Origin: Planctomycetota bacterium
GTDB lineage: Bacteria > Planctomycetota > Planctomycetia > Planctomycetales > Planctomycetaceae
DNA length: 11,552 nucleotides
Direction of reading: 5' to 3'
NCBI GenBank assembly: GCA_013151585.1
Contig: JAADHY010000328.1
Span: 3,834-15,385, forward strand
The notes beneath the pieces are model-generated. The model had not been told where the DNA came from and did not search any database. It saw only the letters and a program-made list of their open reading frames with translations. Both the position numbers and the translations under genes were made by a program. Positions 1 through 6,666 of the stretch are shown one piece after another; positions within the stretch are counted from its first letter, which is position 1; the number at the start of each line of letters is the position of its first letter.

Positions 1-219
1 CCGGCGGCTGGGGCCGCCGTGCCGCCAAGCCTACTTGCTTGGTGGCTCGAAGTGGCGCATCCCTCCGGGAGCTTGTGGCAAGTGATGGGCCAGATCGCCG
101 CGGTGGCCGTCGTAGGTGCCCTGTCCTGCTTCTTCGTTTGCCTGGACCAGCCGATTCGGTCGGCAGCGATGCACTCGATTTTTCCCGCTACGATACCTCA
201 CGCGGCGGGCGAAGATTAG
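1..219 (+). CDS. C-terminal end of a membrane protein, possibly a polysaccharide flippase (partial)
   Basis: The frame is open from the left edge and ends in TAG at 217-219, giving the last 72 residues of a protein that begins outside the window. Seen: a hydrophobic stretch rich in A, V, G, F and C (about residues 27-47, VMGQIAAVAVVGALSCFFVC) that would form one membrane helix, preceded by an amphipathic tryptophan-rich stretch and followed by a short polar tail. Inference: by position at the head of a glycan locus and by this tail architecture it could be the end of a Wzx/MATE-like lipid-linked oligosaccharide flippase, but there is no diagnostic motif. It could be any polytopic membrane protein. 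The call that it is coding rests on the clean hydrophobic pattern in this frame. Confidence 0.45.
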   Translation, partial: PAAGAAVPPSLLAWWLEVAHPSGSLWQVMGQIAAVAVVGALSCFFVCLDQPIRSAAMHSIFPATIPHAAGED

Positions 220-282
220 ATTTCCTTCGCACGGAGTCAGATCGCTCTTTCGCGAAGTCGCTGCCGCTGCGGAAAGGGAAAG

Positions 283-630
283 ATGGGCGTAAAGATCCTG
301 GTCACGACAGGCCCAGGTCTGGAGCCGCGACCAGACGGTTACGTGTTGGTGATCGACTGGCGACAGCGTCGCGTGATCGACTACTATCGGTTTAACCACG
401 ACGTTTATGCTTGTAGTCACAAGGGGTTGGCTGGCGCCAGTGTCGTAGACCGTGTACTTTACGTAGCCGCCGAAGCGGAACTATTAAGATTGGAATTGGC
501 GCCGCTGCGTACGGTGCACGGGCAGACGCGACTTCCTGAACGAGCTGCACTACGTCGCCGCCTCCAGCGGTCGCACTCGGGAGTGTAATTCTGGGTTGGA
601 CTGCTCTCGATGCAATGGGGGCCCCCGTGA
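283..630 (+). pseudogene. Truncated, frameshifted beta-propeller-like protein remnant
   Basis: An ATG at 283 follows a purine-rich GGAAAGGGAA and opens a frame that reads well for about 80 residues: an LVTTGPG start, then a VLVIDW strand, SHKGLAGASVVDRVLYVAAEAELLRLEL. The pattern then breaks. From about 527 the expected continuation FLNELHYVAASSG and NSGLD is found one frame over, which points to a single-base insertion near 520-527. The shifted frame ends at 698-700 but stops looking protein-like near 620. From memory, the motif order SHKG, LYV..EAELL, F-N-D/E-LH-V and NTGLD is that of a family of secreted or cytosolic propeller proteins (YncE/DUF4915-like) often found in glycan loci and about 300 residues long; I could not check this. 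Only the first third survives, so the product is very unlikely to be functional. No function is assigned. Confidence 0.5.
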
Positions 631-700
631 TTCATCGATTGCGGCCCCCACAAAGTGCCTGCCGATTGGACACAGCCAGCGTCAGCTGGCGCGGGGGTGA

Positions 701-837
701 TTGACCGCAGCCGTCCCTTGCAGCGACGAGCGCTTTGCGCTCGTACGGAGTTGAGGCGCCGGTTACGGCGATCTGTACGCTTCCGCGTTCAGTTATGGGG
801 GTTAGCGATCGTGGATCGAAGCCGGGAGTTTAGCAGT
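701..837 (+). other. Noncoding gap with two tandem hairpins ahead of the methyltransferase
   Basis: The methyltransferase frame is open here, but its translation is arginine-rich with no family resemblance, so I treat it as noncoding. Two inverted repeats stand close together: ACGAGCG (726-732) pairs with CGCTCGT (738-744) across the loop CTTTG, and CGCCG (757-761) pairs with CGGCG (766-770) across GTTA. Neither is followed by a T-run, so a Rho-independent terminator is not supported. They may be part of a leader or remnants of the decayed gene upstream. Confidence 0.3.
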
Positions 838-1578
838 ATGTCCGCTGTGCATGAGCGCCCAAACCGAGACTACCGCTTTTCGCATGTTGGGAGGGGAGCT
901 GATTATGACCGTAGCCTTGCTGAGAGCGTCTGGGCTCGATTTATGAGTGTTCGCGAAGCGAGGTTAGTGACCCGAACGATTTGGCGACTCTTTCCGCGTG
1001 GCGTTCCGCGCTACCTCGACTTCGCGTGCGGCACCGGGCGAATAACCTCCATCGTCGGGCCGCTGGCCCAAGAATCGTACGGGCTGGATATTTCCGAGAC
1101 AATGATTCTGCGGGCGCGACAGAAGTGCCCATCTACGACGTTTATTGTAGCAGACGCGACGCGCGAGAGGCTGGAGATCGCCCCGGTCGATTTGGTCACG
1201 GCTTTCAGGTTTTTTGGCAACGCGCAGCAAGAATTGCGGCGGGAAGCCTTGGCGGCGATTTGGACGCTGCTCCGCCCGGGCGGCTACCTTATCATGAACA
1301 ATCACAAGAACGCTGGCTCCGTACGATGCACATTGCGGCGTCTGCGCGGTGAGACGCTCACGCAGACTCTAGACTACAAGGGTACCGTCGAGATACTGAA
1401 AGACGCCGGCTTTAAGGTGATCCGGTCGTACGGTGTCGGGTTCTGGCTGTTCAGGGCGGCTTGGGTTCGGGGCGGATTCCTCGATTCAAGACTTGGGGAC
1501 GTTTTAGACTCGGTATCGCTGGTAAAAGGGATTGCTAGGTTTTGCCCGGACATCGTTTTTCTGGCGCAGAAACCATGA
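838..1578 (+). CDS. Class I SAM-dependent methyltransferase
   Basis: This 246-residue protein would transfer a methyl group from S-adenosylmethionine, most plausibly to a sugar or glycan in this locus; the acceptor cannot be read from the sequence. Seen: motif I LDFACGTGRI at residues 60-69, the acidic residue ending strand 2 in GLDIS (D84), a motif II-like FIVADA near 103, and the post-strand-4 LLRPGGYLIMNNH near 148-160. This is the standard order of a Rossmann-like methyltransferase. The ATG at 838 is chosen because GGGAG (824-828) lies 9 nt upstream; a GTG at 811 or 655 would add residues with no family resemblance. The stop overlaps the ATG of the next gene (ATGA, 1575-1578), suggesting translational coupling. 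The C-terminal third (LDYKGTVEILKDAGFKVIRSYG) is typical of a small-molecule methyltransferase rather than a nucleic-acid one. Confidence 0.85.
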   Translation: MSAVHERPNRDYRFSHVGRGADYDRSLAESVWARFMSVREARLVTRTIWRLFPRGVPRYLDFACGTGRITSIVGPLAQESYGLDISETMILRARQKCPSTTFIVADATRERLEIAPVDLVTAFRFFGNAQQELRREALAAIWTLLRPGGYLIMNNHKNAGSVRCTLRRLRGETLTQTLDYKGTVEILKDAGFKVIRSYGVGFWLFRAAWVRGGFLDSRLGDVLDSVSLVKGIARFCPDIVFLAQKP

Positions 1579-2189
1579 CCGCACCGCACGTCGGCAGGTT
1601 CTTGGGAGGCGGCCGGGCGACGCGAGGCCACACGCGGGAAGGTGCGGAGGGTTTGTGTAGGCCACCTATGCAGAGAGACCGCCCTCCCATACGGAAGGCA
1701 CGCTATGCGAACCCGAGCGAGCTCTCGGGCTACTTACGCTTAGCTCTCGGGGCGGCTAGCACTGTCCGCAACATTGTTCTTAAACTCAAAGTCGACTCGA
1801 GAGTTGTGACGATCTCGTGGTTTGTGTTGGCTTTGATAGCCTACGGTTTCTTCTGCATTGGACGCGTGTGGACCTTCCTGCTCGGGACCGTGCTCATTTT
1901 TCTGAAAATGGTCCTAGACATCGCTGACGGTGAAATCGGTCGTGCTCAGGGCGGGCATCTAGACAAAGCCGAGGACGCCAGTCGGCATCTGAGAGGCATC
2001 TACTTGGATAGAGTACAACACGCCGTCGAGAGTCCCATTTGGGGGATGACGCTAGGCCTCGGGACTTACCGGCTTACTGGCGACGCTTGGATGGTGCTCT
2101 GTGGCATGTGCGTGTCAGCCGCGCGCGTTTTTTGGATTGCGGAGCCTCTGGTCCGCCGGTACCGCCAACCCTTCGCCAGCGAGCCGTGA
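1575..2189 (+). CDS. CDP-alcohol phosphatidyltransferase-like protein, N-terminal two thirds (frameshifted)
   Basis: Members of this membrane family move a phosphoalcohol group from a CDP-alcohol to a lipid or glycan hydroxyl. Seen, numbering from the ATG at 1575: membrane helices at about 78-96 and 98-114, then the active-site signature D115-I-A-D118-G119-E-I-G-R123, followed by G141-I-Y-L-D145-R-V-Q-H149, then two more hydrophobic segments to about residue 190. The family signature is DxxDGxxAR...GxxxDxxxD; here AR is GR, and the last aspartate, the usual catalytic base, is His149. The reading frame stops at 2189, before the last two helices expected for this fold, which are found in another frame at 2207-2500. 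The start at 1575 overlaps the methyltransferase stop; an ATG at 1668 is an alternative and would remove 31 poorly conserved residues. The substrate is unknown. As it stands the protein is probably incomplete. Confidence 0.7.
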   Translation: MTAPHVGRFLGGGRATRGHTREGAEGLCRPPMQRDRPPIRKARYANPSELSGYLRLALGAASTVRNIVLKLKVDSRVVTISWFVLALIAYGFFCIGRVWTFLLGTVLIFLKMVLDIADGEIGRAQGGHLDKAEDASRHLRGIYLDRVQHAVESPIWGMTLGLGTYRLTGDAWMVLCGMCVSAARVFWIAEPLVRRYRQPFASEP

Positions 2190-2206
2190 ACCCGGCGAGT
2201 GCAACG

Positions 2207-2500
2207 ATGCCACGTGCAGTCGGGGCGAGACACTTGACGATATCGTCGCTGATCACGAGGCTTGCGGGGACGGCAACTTTCTGGATAAGGAACGGGAAGC
2301 GGTTCAACTTGGTGGTGTTCCTCGCCGCTGCGGCCGACGCGTTCCTGAGCGTGGTCGCTGGGCGCGTGATTGCGCTGGCGATGCTCCTTTGGCTTGCCGC
2401 GGCAGTAGGTGTGGCTTCGGTTTTCGCATCTGTTGTCTCTGCTCAATTCGGTTCTGCTCTCGTCTCACCGAATAAAGACCGAGACCAAGTCAGCAATTAG
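2207..2500 (+). pseudogene. Detached C-terminal membrane part of the CDP-alcohol phosphatidyltransferase
   Basis: This frame encodes LITRLAGTATFWIRNGKRFN followed by two hydrophobic helices (about FNLVVFLAAAADAFLSVV and VIALAMLLWLAAAVGVASVF) and a polar tail. The order of a basic loop, then 'NGKRFNL-like' text, then two helices is what follows the fourth helix in the phosphatidyltransferase family. Adding it to the 1575-2189 product gives a protein of about 300 residues with six helices. The shift from the first frame to this one falls between about 2165 and 2205. An ATG at 2207 exists but has no good ribosome binding site, so I read this as the second half of a broken gene rather than a separate membrane peptide. 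Programmed frameshifting or an assembly error are the alternatives. Confidence 0.55.
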
Positions 2501-2763
2501 GACCGCAAGAGTTCTCGGCAGCCTTCGTCTGCGACGTGTGACTCGACCAAGTGCCGCAGGGGCGTCCCGCAATTGCGCCGGAAGGTGGGCCCCCAAGAGG
2601 AGTTTTTGTCACGTTTCCATCACGGCCCACTCAGCGCCCCGTACGCTATAGGCCAATTAGTGCCGAGCCCAATGGTGATGCGGGTGTCAGTCAACAGCGC
2701 ACTGACGCATTGCCGAGGGAGGGAACGATGGAGGTGATCGTGACAGAGGTGCGCTAATACTTC
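2501..2763 (+). other. Intergenic stretch without a supported gene
   Basis: There is no convincing frame. A ten-codon ORF at 2728-2757 (MEVIVTEVR) sits behind a strong-looking GAGGGAGGGA site and ends 6 nt before the ATG of the decayed GT4 gene. It may be a leader peptide, a leftover gene start, or chance. No terminator or clear promoter is seen. Confidence 0.3.
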
Positions 2764-3741
2764 ATGCGTGAGGACTGTCGAATAGCGGTTGCCTATGTGG
2801 TTTCCAGCTTGGGCATTGGCGGGCTGGAGCGCTGCGTGGCGAACCTGTGTATAATCATCTGGATCGGCGGCGCTTCCAGCCGATGGTGATCAGCCTGACC
2901 GAAGACGGTCCGGCGGCGGAATGGATCCGCCGGGACGATGTGCCAATTATCGCGCTGCATAAGCCGCCGAGGAATGGATTGGGCGTCGTCTTCCGCCTGG
3001 CACGAACGCTCCGCCGCCACCGGGTCGACATCGTTCACTCCCACAACTGGGGGACGCTGGTGGAAACCACGCTGGCGCGCCGACTGGCGCGGGTTGCTGT
3101 CCACGTGCACGCCGAGCGGGGAACGGTGTTGGGATATCTGGAGATTCGGGGAGTGAAACGGCGCGTTCGCGCCTCGGCCATGCGTTGGGCGCTACGGCGT
3201 ACCGACGCCGTGGTCTCGAATGCCCATGCAATCGCGCGGCGCATCAGCACCCCGTGTAGCGGACCGACAGAAGGCGCGGCAGGAGATCCGCAGGTAATTG
3301 GCTACACCCGACGACGCCTTCGTTGTCGGAAGCGTCGGCCGTTTGGTTGCGGTGAAGGGGCTTGACACCGCCATTCAGGCTCTTGCTCACCTCCAAGGTC
3401 GGCGCCATAGTCGTCCGGTGCACCTCCTATTGGTAGGGGACGGGCCGGAGCGTGGGCGGCTGGCCGACCTCTCACGATCACTGGGCGTTGGCGACCGCGT
3501 TCATTTGGCTGGCCATCGTGACGACGTGGGAAACTGGCTGGCCGCTATGGACGTTTATGTGAACGGAGGTATCAGCGATGGCATGAGCCAGTCGATCGTC
3601 GAAGCGATGGCCTTCGAGCTACCACTGGTGGTCAGCCACGTGGGTGACAGCGCGGTACTGGCCGGTGGCCTGGAAAGGTGCGGCTTGATCGTTCCGCCGA
3701 GCGATGCGCATGCCATGACCGAAGCGGTCGAGCAACTGACC
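2764..3741 (+). pseudogene. Decayed GT4 glycosyltransferase (second copy of the 10129-11337 gene)
   Basis: The DNA aligns from end to end with the intact GT4 gene at 10129-11337, offset by 7357 bp across its core. Frame 1 runs from ATG 2764 (IAVAYVVSSLGIGGLERCVANLC, family GG motif) until two extra bases (AT, about 2851-2852) shift it; the uncorrected frame stops soon after. A second frame then carries the acceptor-domain text including VHSHNWGTLVETTLARR. At about 3246-3255 ten unmatched bases replace 66 bases of the intact copy, a net loss of 56 bp that removes the VIPNGV linker. After VADRQKARQEIRR an in-frame TAA (3295-3297) stands where the intact copy has a sense codon. The nucleotide-sugar-binding half then continues (VGSVGRLVAVKGLD, LLLVGDGPERG, GMSQSIVEAMAFELPLVVS) and alignment ends near 3741 at VEQL, about 60 residues short of the intact C-terminus. 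Three independent lesions make this a pseudogene. Confidence 0.85.
3001..3245 (+). repeat. Left copy of a ~245-bp near-identical direct repeat inside two GT4 genes
   Basis: I aligned this by eye with 10358-10602 (constant offset 7357) and counted about 18 mismatches, roughly 93% identity. It includes perfectly matched blocks of 44 bp (3078-3121) and 38 bp (3136-3173). The 138 bp just upstream match at only about 78%, and the part downstream of the deletion is lower still. Confidence 0.85.
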
Positions 3742-3759
3742 ACGAAAGGAATTCAAGCT

Positions 3760-5289
3760 GTGGCGGGCCTCACACAATACAAGCAACGGATTATTCTCGC
3801 GTCGGCGGTCTTTGCTGTATCCCTGTCGACACGTTTAGGCGTGTTCATATTCGCATGTCAGGAGCCTCAGCGGGTCTTGACTGACGATTCCGGGAGTTAC
3901 AACCGGCCTGCACTCAACCTGCTGCGGCACCGCACCTTTTCGCAATTGCCGCCCGATGAGCGCTTTGGTGAGCCTGAAGGCCCTGTTTTTTATCAAGCCG
4001 GGGGCCATGATCGGCTGATCGCTACAAAAGGACCGTACCGGTACGAATCAAGACGCACGCCCTTTTATCCCGGTTACCTGGCAGCGGTGTACGGGCTGTT
4101 TGGATTTGAACCGCGAGCGGCAGTGTTTATCCAGTGTTGGCTTGGTGCCCTGACTTGTGTGCTCGTATTCCTGATCGCGGTCTTTCTCGGCGGCAAAAGG
4201 GCCGGAGTTTGGGCTGGCGTTTTGCTGGCGTTCGATTTGGGATCGCTGGTGTATACCAACTTGATCATGACGGAGACATGGTTCGCTTTGCTCATCACAG
4301 CTGGAGTCCTGTTCCTGCTAGCGGGCGTTCAACAGAGGCGGCATGCGTATGTCGTCTTCGCTGGGCTGTTGCTTGGCCTCGCAGCTTTGTGTCGCCCTGC
4401 GGCTTTGTACTTAATACCGTTGGTCGCAGGTTGGGCTTTCGTCGCCATGCCTGGAGGTTGGCGAAGGAATACCCTTTGCGGTGCGACTATCCTTGTGGCT
4501 AGCGGAGCGTGCCTCTTTCCTTGGTTCTACCGCAATTATCATCACTTCGGGGTGTGGAAGCTTACAAGCATTCAAGGGCTAAACCTTTTCTACTACAAAG
4601 CGGCCTATGTGGAGGCGGGTGGGTTGGTAGGCAAAAGGGAACTGAACGCGGCTCGCCAGCGGATGGAGCGAAAATTCCTGCCGACCGTCCAAAACCGGCA
4701 GTTGAACTACATGGAGATGGAGCGAGAATATCAACGCTATGCCATGGCCCGAATTGGGCAGCAGCCAGTGCGATACGCTACTTTGCATGCGTTGGGCACT
4801 TTGCAGATGGGGGTCTCGCATAATGTCTCCGTGCTTTACCAGCTTTGCGGCGGCGAATATCACCCGACCGGTCTTATGTCCACCATCCTCACATTCGGTC
4901 GGGACGACAAGACGCCATCAGCGCTTAGCGCGGCACAACTCCGGCAAGTGGCAATCGCCCTCGCGGAAACTGTGGTCACCTTCTTCATATACGCGTTCGC
5001 CGCAGTCGGCACCTGGATGCGCGTTCGCCGGCGCGGCCAATGGCCGGCAACCTCGCTACTTTTGCTGGTGACCGCGTACCTTTTCGTCCTGGCTGGACCC
5101 CAGGGGCTTGCAAGGCTCCGAATCCCCGCTATGCCGGCGCTGTGTGTCCTGGCCGGCATAGGTATTGATAGGGTTTACCGCAGAGGCCGAAAGCTTTCCG
5201 ATACCGAAAAGCACACAGCAACGGTCTCCCCTGTATCATGCAAGGACAGTGAAACGCATAGCAGCACCATGCCGAGTCATTATCGGTAA
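3760..5289 (+). CDS. GT39/ArnT-like polytopic glycosyltransferase (GT-C fold)
   Basis: This is a 509-residue integral membrane enzyme of the type that uses a polyprenyl-phosphate sugar and transfers it to a glycan, lipid or protein on the periplasmic side. Seen: a first helix at about residues 11-33, then a loop with VLTDDSGSY (D42, D43), the acidic pair expected in the first luminal loop of GT-C enzymes; RRTPFYPGYLAAVYGLFG, a hallmark of PMT/ArnT-like proteins; a run of hydrophobic helices (VLVFLIAVFLG, AGVLLAF, WFALLITAGVLFLLAG, VVFAGLLLGLAALCRPAALYLIPLVAG); a soluble stretch near residues 230-330; and final helices before the basic tail. I prefer GTG 3760, which has AAGGA (3746-3750) nine bases upstream and begins where this family begins. 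The frame is open back to TTG 3298 and includes the C-terminal half of the decayed GT4 gene, so a 663-residue fusion is possible. The next gene follows after 31 bp. Acceptor and sugar are unknown. Confidence 0.75.
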   Translation: MAGLTQYKQRIILASAVFAVSLSTRLGVFIFACQEPQRVLTDDSGSYNRPALNLLRHRTFSQLPPDERFGEPEGPVFYQAGGHDRLIATKGPYRYESRRTPFYPGYLAAVYGLFGFEPRAAVFIQCWLGALTCVLVFLIAVFLGGKRAGVWAGVLLAFDLGSLVYTNLIMTETWFALLITAGVLFLLAGVQQRRHAYVVFAGLLLGLAALCRPAALYLIPLVAGWAFVAMPGGWRRNTLCGATILVASGACLFPWFYRNYHHFGVWKLTSIQGLNLFYYKAAYVEAGGLVGKRELNAARQRMERKFLPTVQNRQLNYMEMEREYQRYAMARIGQQPVRYATLHALGTLQMGVSHNVSVLYQLCGGEYHPTGLMSTILTFGRDDKTPSALSAAQLRQVAIALAETVVTFFIYAFAAVGTWMRVRRRGQWPATSLLLLVTAYLFVLAGPQGLARLRIPAMPALCVLAGIGIDRVYRRGRKLSDTEKHTATVSPVSCKDSETHSSTMPSHYR

Positions 5290-5320
5290 AGTTGGAGCTA
5301 GAGGCGCTACTAGGGTCAGC

Positions 5321-5911
5321 ATGTCCATGTACCTCCATCCACAAGCACTGTGTGAATCCGATCAGGTAGGCGAAGGGACTCGCATTTGGGCATTCGCACA
5401 CATAATGCGCGGTGCGGTGATTGGGCGTGACTGTAACATCGGCGGTGGCACGTTTGTTGAGTCGGGCGCTGTTATCGGGGACCGGGTGACGATCAAGAAC
5501 CAAGTAATGCTCTGGGATGGCATACATATTCACGATGATGCCTTTATCGGACCAGGGGTCATTTTCTGCAATGACAAGTTTCCTCGCAGTCCGCGCATGC
5601 CGGAAGTGGCTCACAGATATGACAATCCCGCAAACTGGCGCGATTCCACGATTATCAAACGAGGCGCTACGGTGGGCGCCGGAGCCGTGATCCTAGCGGG
5701 CTTAACCATTGGTCAGTTCGCAATGGTTGGGGCCGGGGCTGTTGTGACGCGGGATGTCCGGCCGCATGAATTGGTGGTAGGGAACCCTGCCAAATGGGCC
5801 GGCTGGGTTTGTGCTTGCGGCAGGCGACTGTCTCGCGAGATGACCTGCCCTGTCTGCGCCAAAGTGTTTCGCATTGACGACGACAAACCGATCGACGCGA
5901 GCATACGCTGA
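5321..5911 (+). CDS. wlbB: WlbB/WbpD-type sugar-nucleotide 3-N-acetyltransferase
   Basis: This 196-residue left-handed beta-helix enzyme would acetylate the 3-amino group of UDP-2-acetamido-3-amino-2,3-dideoxyglucuronate with acetyl-CoA, in the cytoplasm. Seen: hexapeptide repeats from about residue 16 to 145 (VGEGTR, IWAFAHI, IGRDCN, IGGGTF, VESGAV, IGDRVT, IKNQVM, VGAGAV, VGAGAV), the loop VIFCNDKFPRSP at about 80-91 that carries active-site residues (N84) in this subfamily, and the end VVGNPAKWAGWV. The tail has four cysteines, C164-A-C166 and C176-P-V-C179, arranged like a small zinc ribbon. The ATG at 5321 is used (weak TAGGG upstream); ATG 5327 is an equal alternative. The stop overlaps the next ATG (TGATG, 5909-5913). 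The family call is supported by the 3-dehydrogenase and aminotransferase genes just downstream, which would make its substrate. Confidence 0.85.
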   Translation: MSMYLHPQALCESDQVGEGTRIWAFAHIMRGAVIGRDCNIGGGTFVESGAVIGDRVTIKNQVMLWDGIHIHDDAFIGPGVIFCNDKFPRSPRMPEVAHRYDNPANWRDSTIIKRGATVGAGAVILAGLTIGQFAMVGAGAVVTRDVRPHELVVGNPAKWAGWVCACGRRLSREMTCPVCAKVFRIDDDKPIDASIR

Positions 5912-6637
5912 TGTACGAAGGTCGGCGAATCATCGCGATCGTGCCAGCGTACAACGAGCAGGCTAAAATCGGGCACGTCGTGGCTCGGACACCTCGCGAC
6001 GTCGTGGATGAACTGCTTGTGGTCGATGACGGCTCCACGGACGACACGGGCGAGGTGGCCCGGTCCGGCGGGGCCAATGTGCTGTCATTGGGCAGTGTCC
6101 AAGGTGTGGGCGCCGCGTTGCGCAGGGGGCTCTACCATGCGCGTACTTACGGTCACGATGTTGCAGTGATCATGGCTGGCAACAACAAGGACGACCCTTC
6201 GGAGATACCACGGCTGTTGGAGCCGATTTGCTGCGAGGGTTTCGATATCGTTGTCGGCTCGCGCTTCCTGTCGGGCGGAGCGTACGTACGGCGGGGCAAT
6301 GCCGCTGTACCGGAAGGTCGCGACCCGCCTCCATCCCTGGCTGTTGGGCCTATTTGTCGGGAAATCCTTGACAGAATCAACCAATGGGTTTCGCGCGATA
6401 CGACTCGCGTGCCTGGACGATGCCCGCATCAATCTCGACCAAGCCTGGCTCGATGGATACGCTTTGGAGGTGTATTTACTCTACAAGATGATCGTATGCG
6501 GGTATCGGCACACAGAAGTGCCATGCACGAAGATATATCCCCCGAAGGAGGTGGGAAACACTAAAATGCGTCCCATTGTGGATTGGTGGGATATTCTCAA
6601 GCCGGTTTTGCTACTAGGACTTCGAATTAGACGGTAG
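5911..6637 (+). pseudogene. GT2 family glycosyltransferase broken by a 4-bp duplication
   Basis: Without the frameshift this would be a ~241-residue GT-A glycosyltransferase of the DPM1/polyprenyl-phosphate type. The first frame (from ATG 5911) has AIVPAYNEQ (9-17), VVDDGSTDD (37-45) and AGNNKDDPSEIP (89 on), the nucleotide-sugar and metal-binding elements, then VVGSRFLSGGAY. At 6281-6290 the sequence CGTACGTACG contains a tandem copy of 4 bases; removing one copy yields GGAYGGAMPLYRKVATRLHP and restores the frame that runs on to TAG 6635-6637 (SLTESTNGFRA, INLDQAWLDGYALEVYLLYK, YPPKEVGNTKMRP). The unedited frame runs through nonsense to 6564. Everything else is conserved, so the break looks recent and potentially reversible. 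The start overlaps the wlbB stop by one base. The product would probably charge an undecaprenyl carrier or add a residue to it, possibly supplying the GT-C enzyme upstream; that link is inference. Confidence 0.8.
6281..6290 (+). repeat. CGTACGTACG: 4-bp tandem duplication, perfect palindrome, in the GT2 gene
   Basis: There are two and a half units of GTAC. Deleting one 4-bp unit restores the GT2 reading frame exactly. The ten bases are self-complementary. It may come from replication slippage or be a footprint left by an excised element with a 4-bp target duplication. Confidence 0.8.
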
Positions 6638-6666
6638 GCGATTCATTCTTGCCAGGAGTGACTCCC

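Noticed and set aside
655..837. N-terminal extension of the methyltransferase from GTG 655 or GTG 811
   Set aside because: The extension is arginine-rich without family resemblance and carries hairpins; ATG 838 has GGGAG at proper spacing.
2728..2757. Ten-codon ORF with a strong-looking ribosome binding site before the decayed GT4 gene
   Set aside because: It is too short to support and has no homology or leader-peptide features such as regulatory codons or a terminator; kept only as a note in the gap entry.
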